64,000 nt of DNA from positions 62,001-126,000 of the forward strand of contig NZ_CP009356.1 in NCBI RefSeq assembly GCF_000772105.1, in the 5' to 3' direction. The translations under genes and the position numbers were made by a program. The notes below the pieces were generated by a model. It searched no databases, had not been told where the DNA came from, and was given only the letters and a program-made list of their open reading frames with translations. Below, piece after piece: positions 63,581 through 64,000 of the stretch. The stretch's first letter is position 1, and every line of letters begins with the position of its first letter. This DNA is from Vibrio tubiashii ATCC 19109. GTDB taxonomy: Bacteria > Pseudomonadota > Gammaproteobacteria > Enterobacterales > Vibrionaceae.

Positions 63581-64000
63581 ACAAGGTACTCATTCTGGCC
63601 TTCGTCCTTCTGACAGTGAATGTGATGGCCAACCAAAAGCAGCCCTTCAATGAGTCGGCCAACTGGGCAAAGCAAACTGCCAAAAACATGCTAGAACCAA
63701 ACCAAATCCCACTCGATGTGAACGACTACTGTCAAGACGCGAACTGCCGCGCCAAAGTGATCAATCCCGACGAAACATCGCTCAATGATGGCAATATGGA
63801 AACAAAGGCAGCCCAAGCCTTTGCGGCCAGTGACCTCGCTCAAGGTATCCGTAAGAACACCAACAAGAAACGTCCCGATTTTAGGCATGATGAGAGCCTG
63901 CGTTATGCACTCCTTGGTCAAGAAAACGCGTTTGAGATCAGCCATGGACAATCCAATAAGTACGTCAATTGCGAGCGCGATACACAGTGTTTGTTTGACG
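63577..64000 (+). CDS. traN: TraN, mating-pair stabilisation protein (3' cut by window end)
   Basis: The first 141 codons of a secreted protein (signal VLILAFVLLTVNVMA) with DYCQDANCRAK and CERDTQC cysteine motifs, as in TraN. In F, TraN is an outer membrane adhesin that binds recipient porins. The rest lies outside the window. Confidence 0.75.
   Translation, partial: MNKVLILAFVLLTVNVMANQKQPFNESANWAKQTAKNMLEPNQIPLDVNDYCQDANCRAKVINPDETSLNDGNMETKAAQAFAASDLAQGIRKNTNKKRPDFRHDESLRYALLGQENAFEISHGQSNKYVNCERDTQCLFD

Overview
The window reads as chromosomal DNA of a marine Vibrio or close relative, species not assignable. The main clues are a 28-bp site at 37164-37191 that nearly matches the dif site of Vibrio chromosome 2, a run of integron cassettes with Vibrio-type attC sites, a VtrA/VtrC-like membrane regulator pair, and a vox-like site beside a Cre-type recombinase. 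No rRNA, tRNA, intact IS element or CRISPR array was seen.

Layout. 1-22.8 kb is mixed chromosomal sequence: a 5'-truncated HD-GYP sensor, an outer membrane barrel protein, an SgrR-like regulator, LysE, GST and VOC proteins, a LysR regulator, a CruF-like membrane protein, a ToxR-type regulator with an overlapping periplasmic partner, two coupled peroxiredoxins, an M20 peptidase, an MDR oxidoreductase and a YgjV-like protein. 22.8-37.0 kb is a compact ten-gene co-directional operon that looks like an undescribed biosynthetic gene cluster: 2-hydroxyacid dehydrogenase, stand-alone adenylation enzyme, ATP-grasp ligase, MFS exporter, carrier protein fused to citrate synthase, aconitase, flavin monooxygenase, a protein I do not recognise, a second ATP-grasp ligase and a dipeptide-epimerase-like enolase-superfamily enzyme. 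Several genes overlap by a few bases. It looks like a TCA-like carbon-skeleton module working on a carrier-bound substrate, followed by peptide ligation, epimerisation and export.

37.0-49.0 kb is accessory DNA. After the dif-like site come phage-type genes (37.2-38.5 kb), a gene remnant, then eight integron cassettes, all on the minus strand with no integron integrase in the window (38.9-47.2 kb), then a second block of phage-type genes (47.4-48.9 kb) whose first gene is cut off. Cassette cargo is rich in possible anti-phage functions: a PP2C phosphatase/Ser-Thr kinase pair, an Mrr-like nuclease, a TIR-like NAD-binding protein, a Septu-like HNH/ATPase pair and a DUF2971 protein, plus a GNAT acetyltransferase and two related small membrane proteins.

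49.1-50.3 kb carries a Cre/Vika-like tyrosine recombinase with a vox-like recombination site just upstream. 50.4-53.6 kb is a large tricorn-type S41 peptidase. From 54.6 kb to the right edge runs an F-type conjugation operon (traA-L-E-K-B-V-C-W-U-trbC-traN), the last gene cut by the window end, so a conjugative element or integrated plasmid continues to the right.
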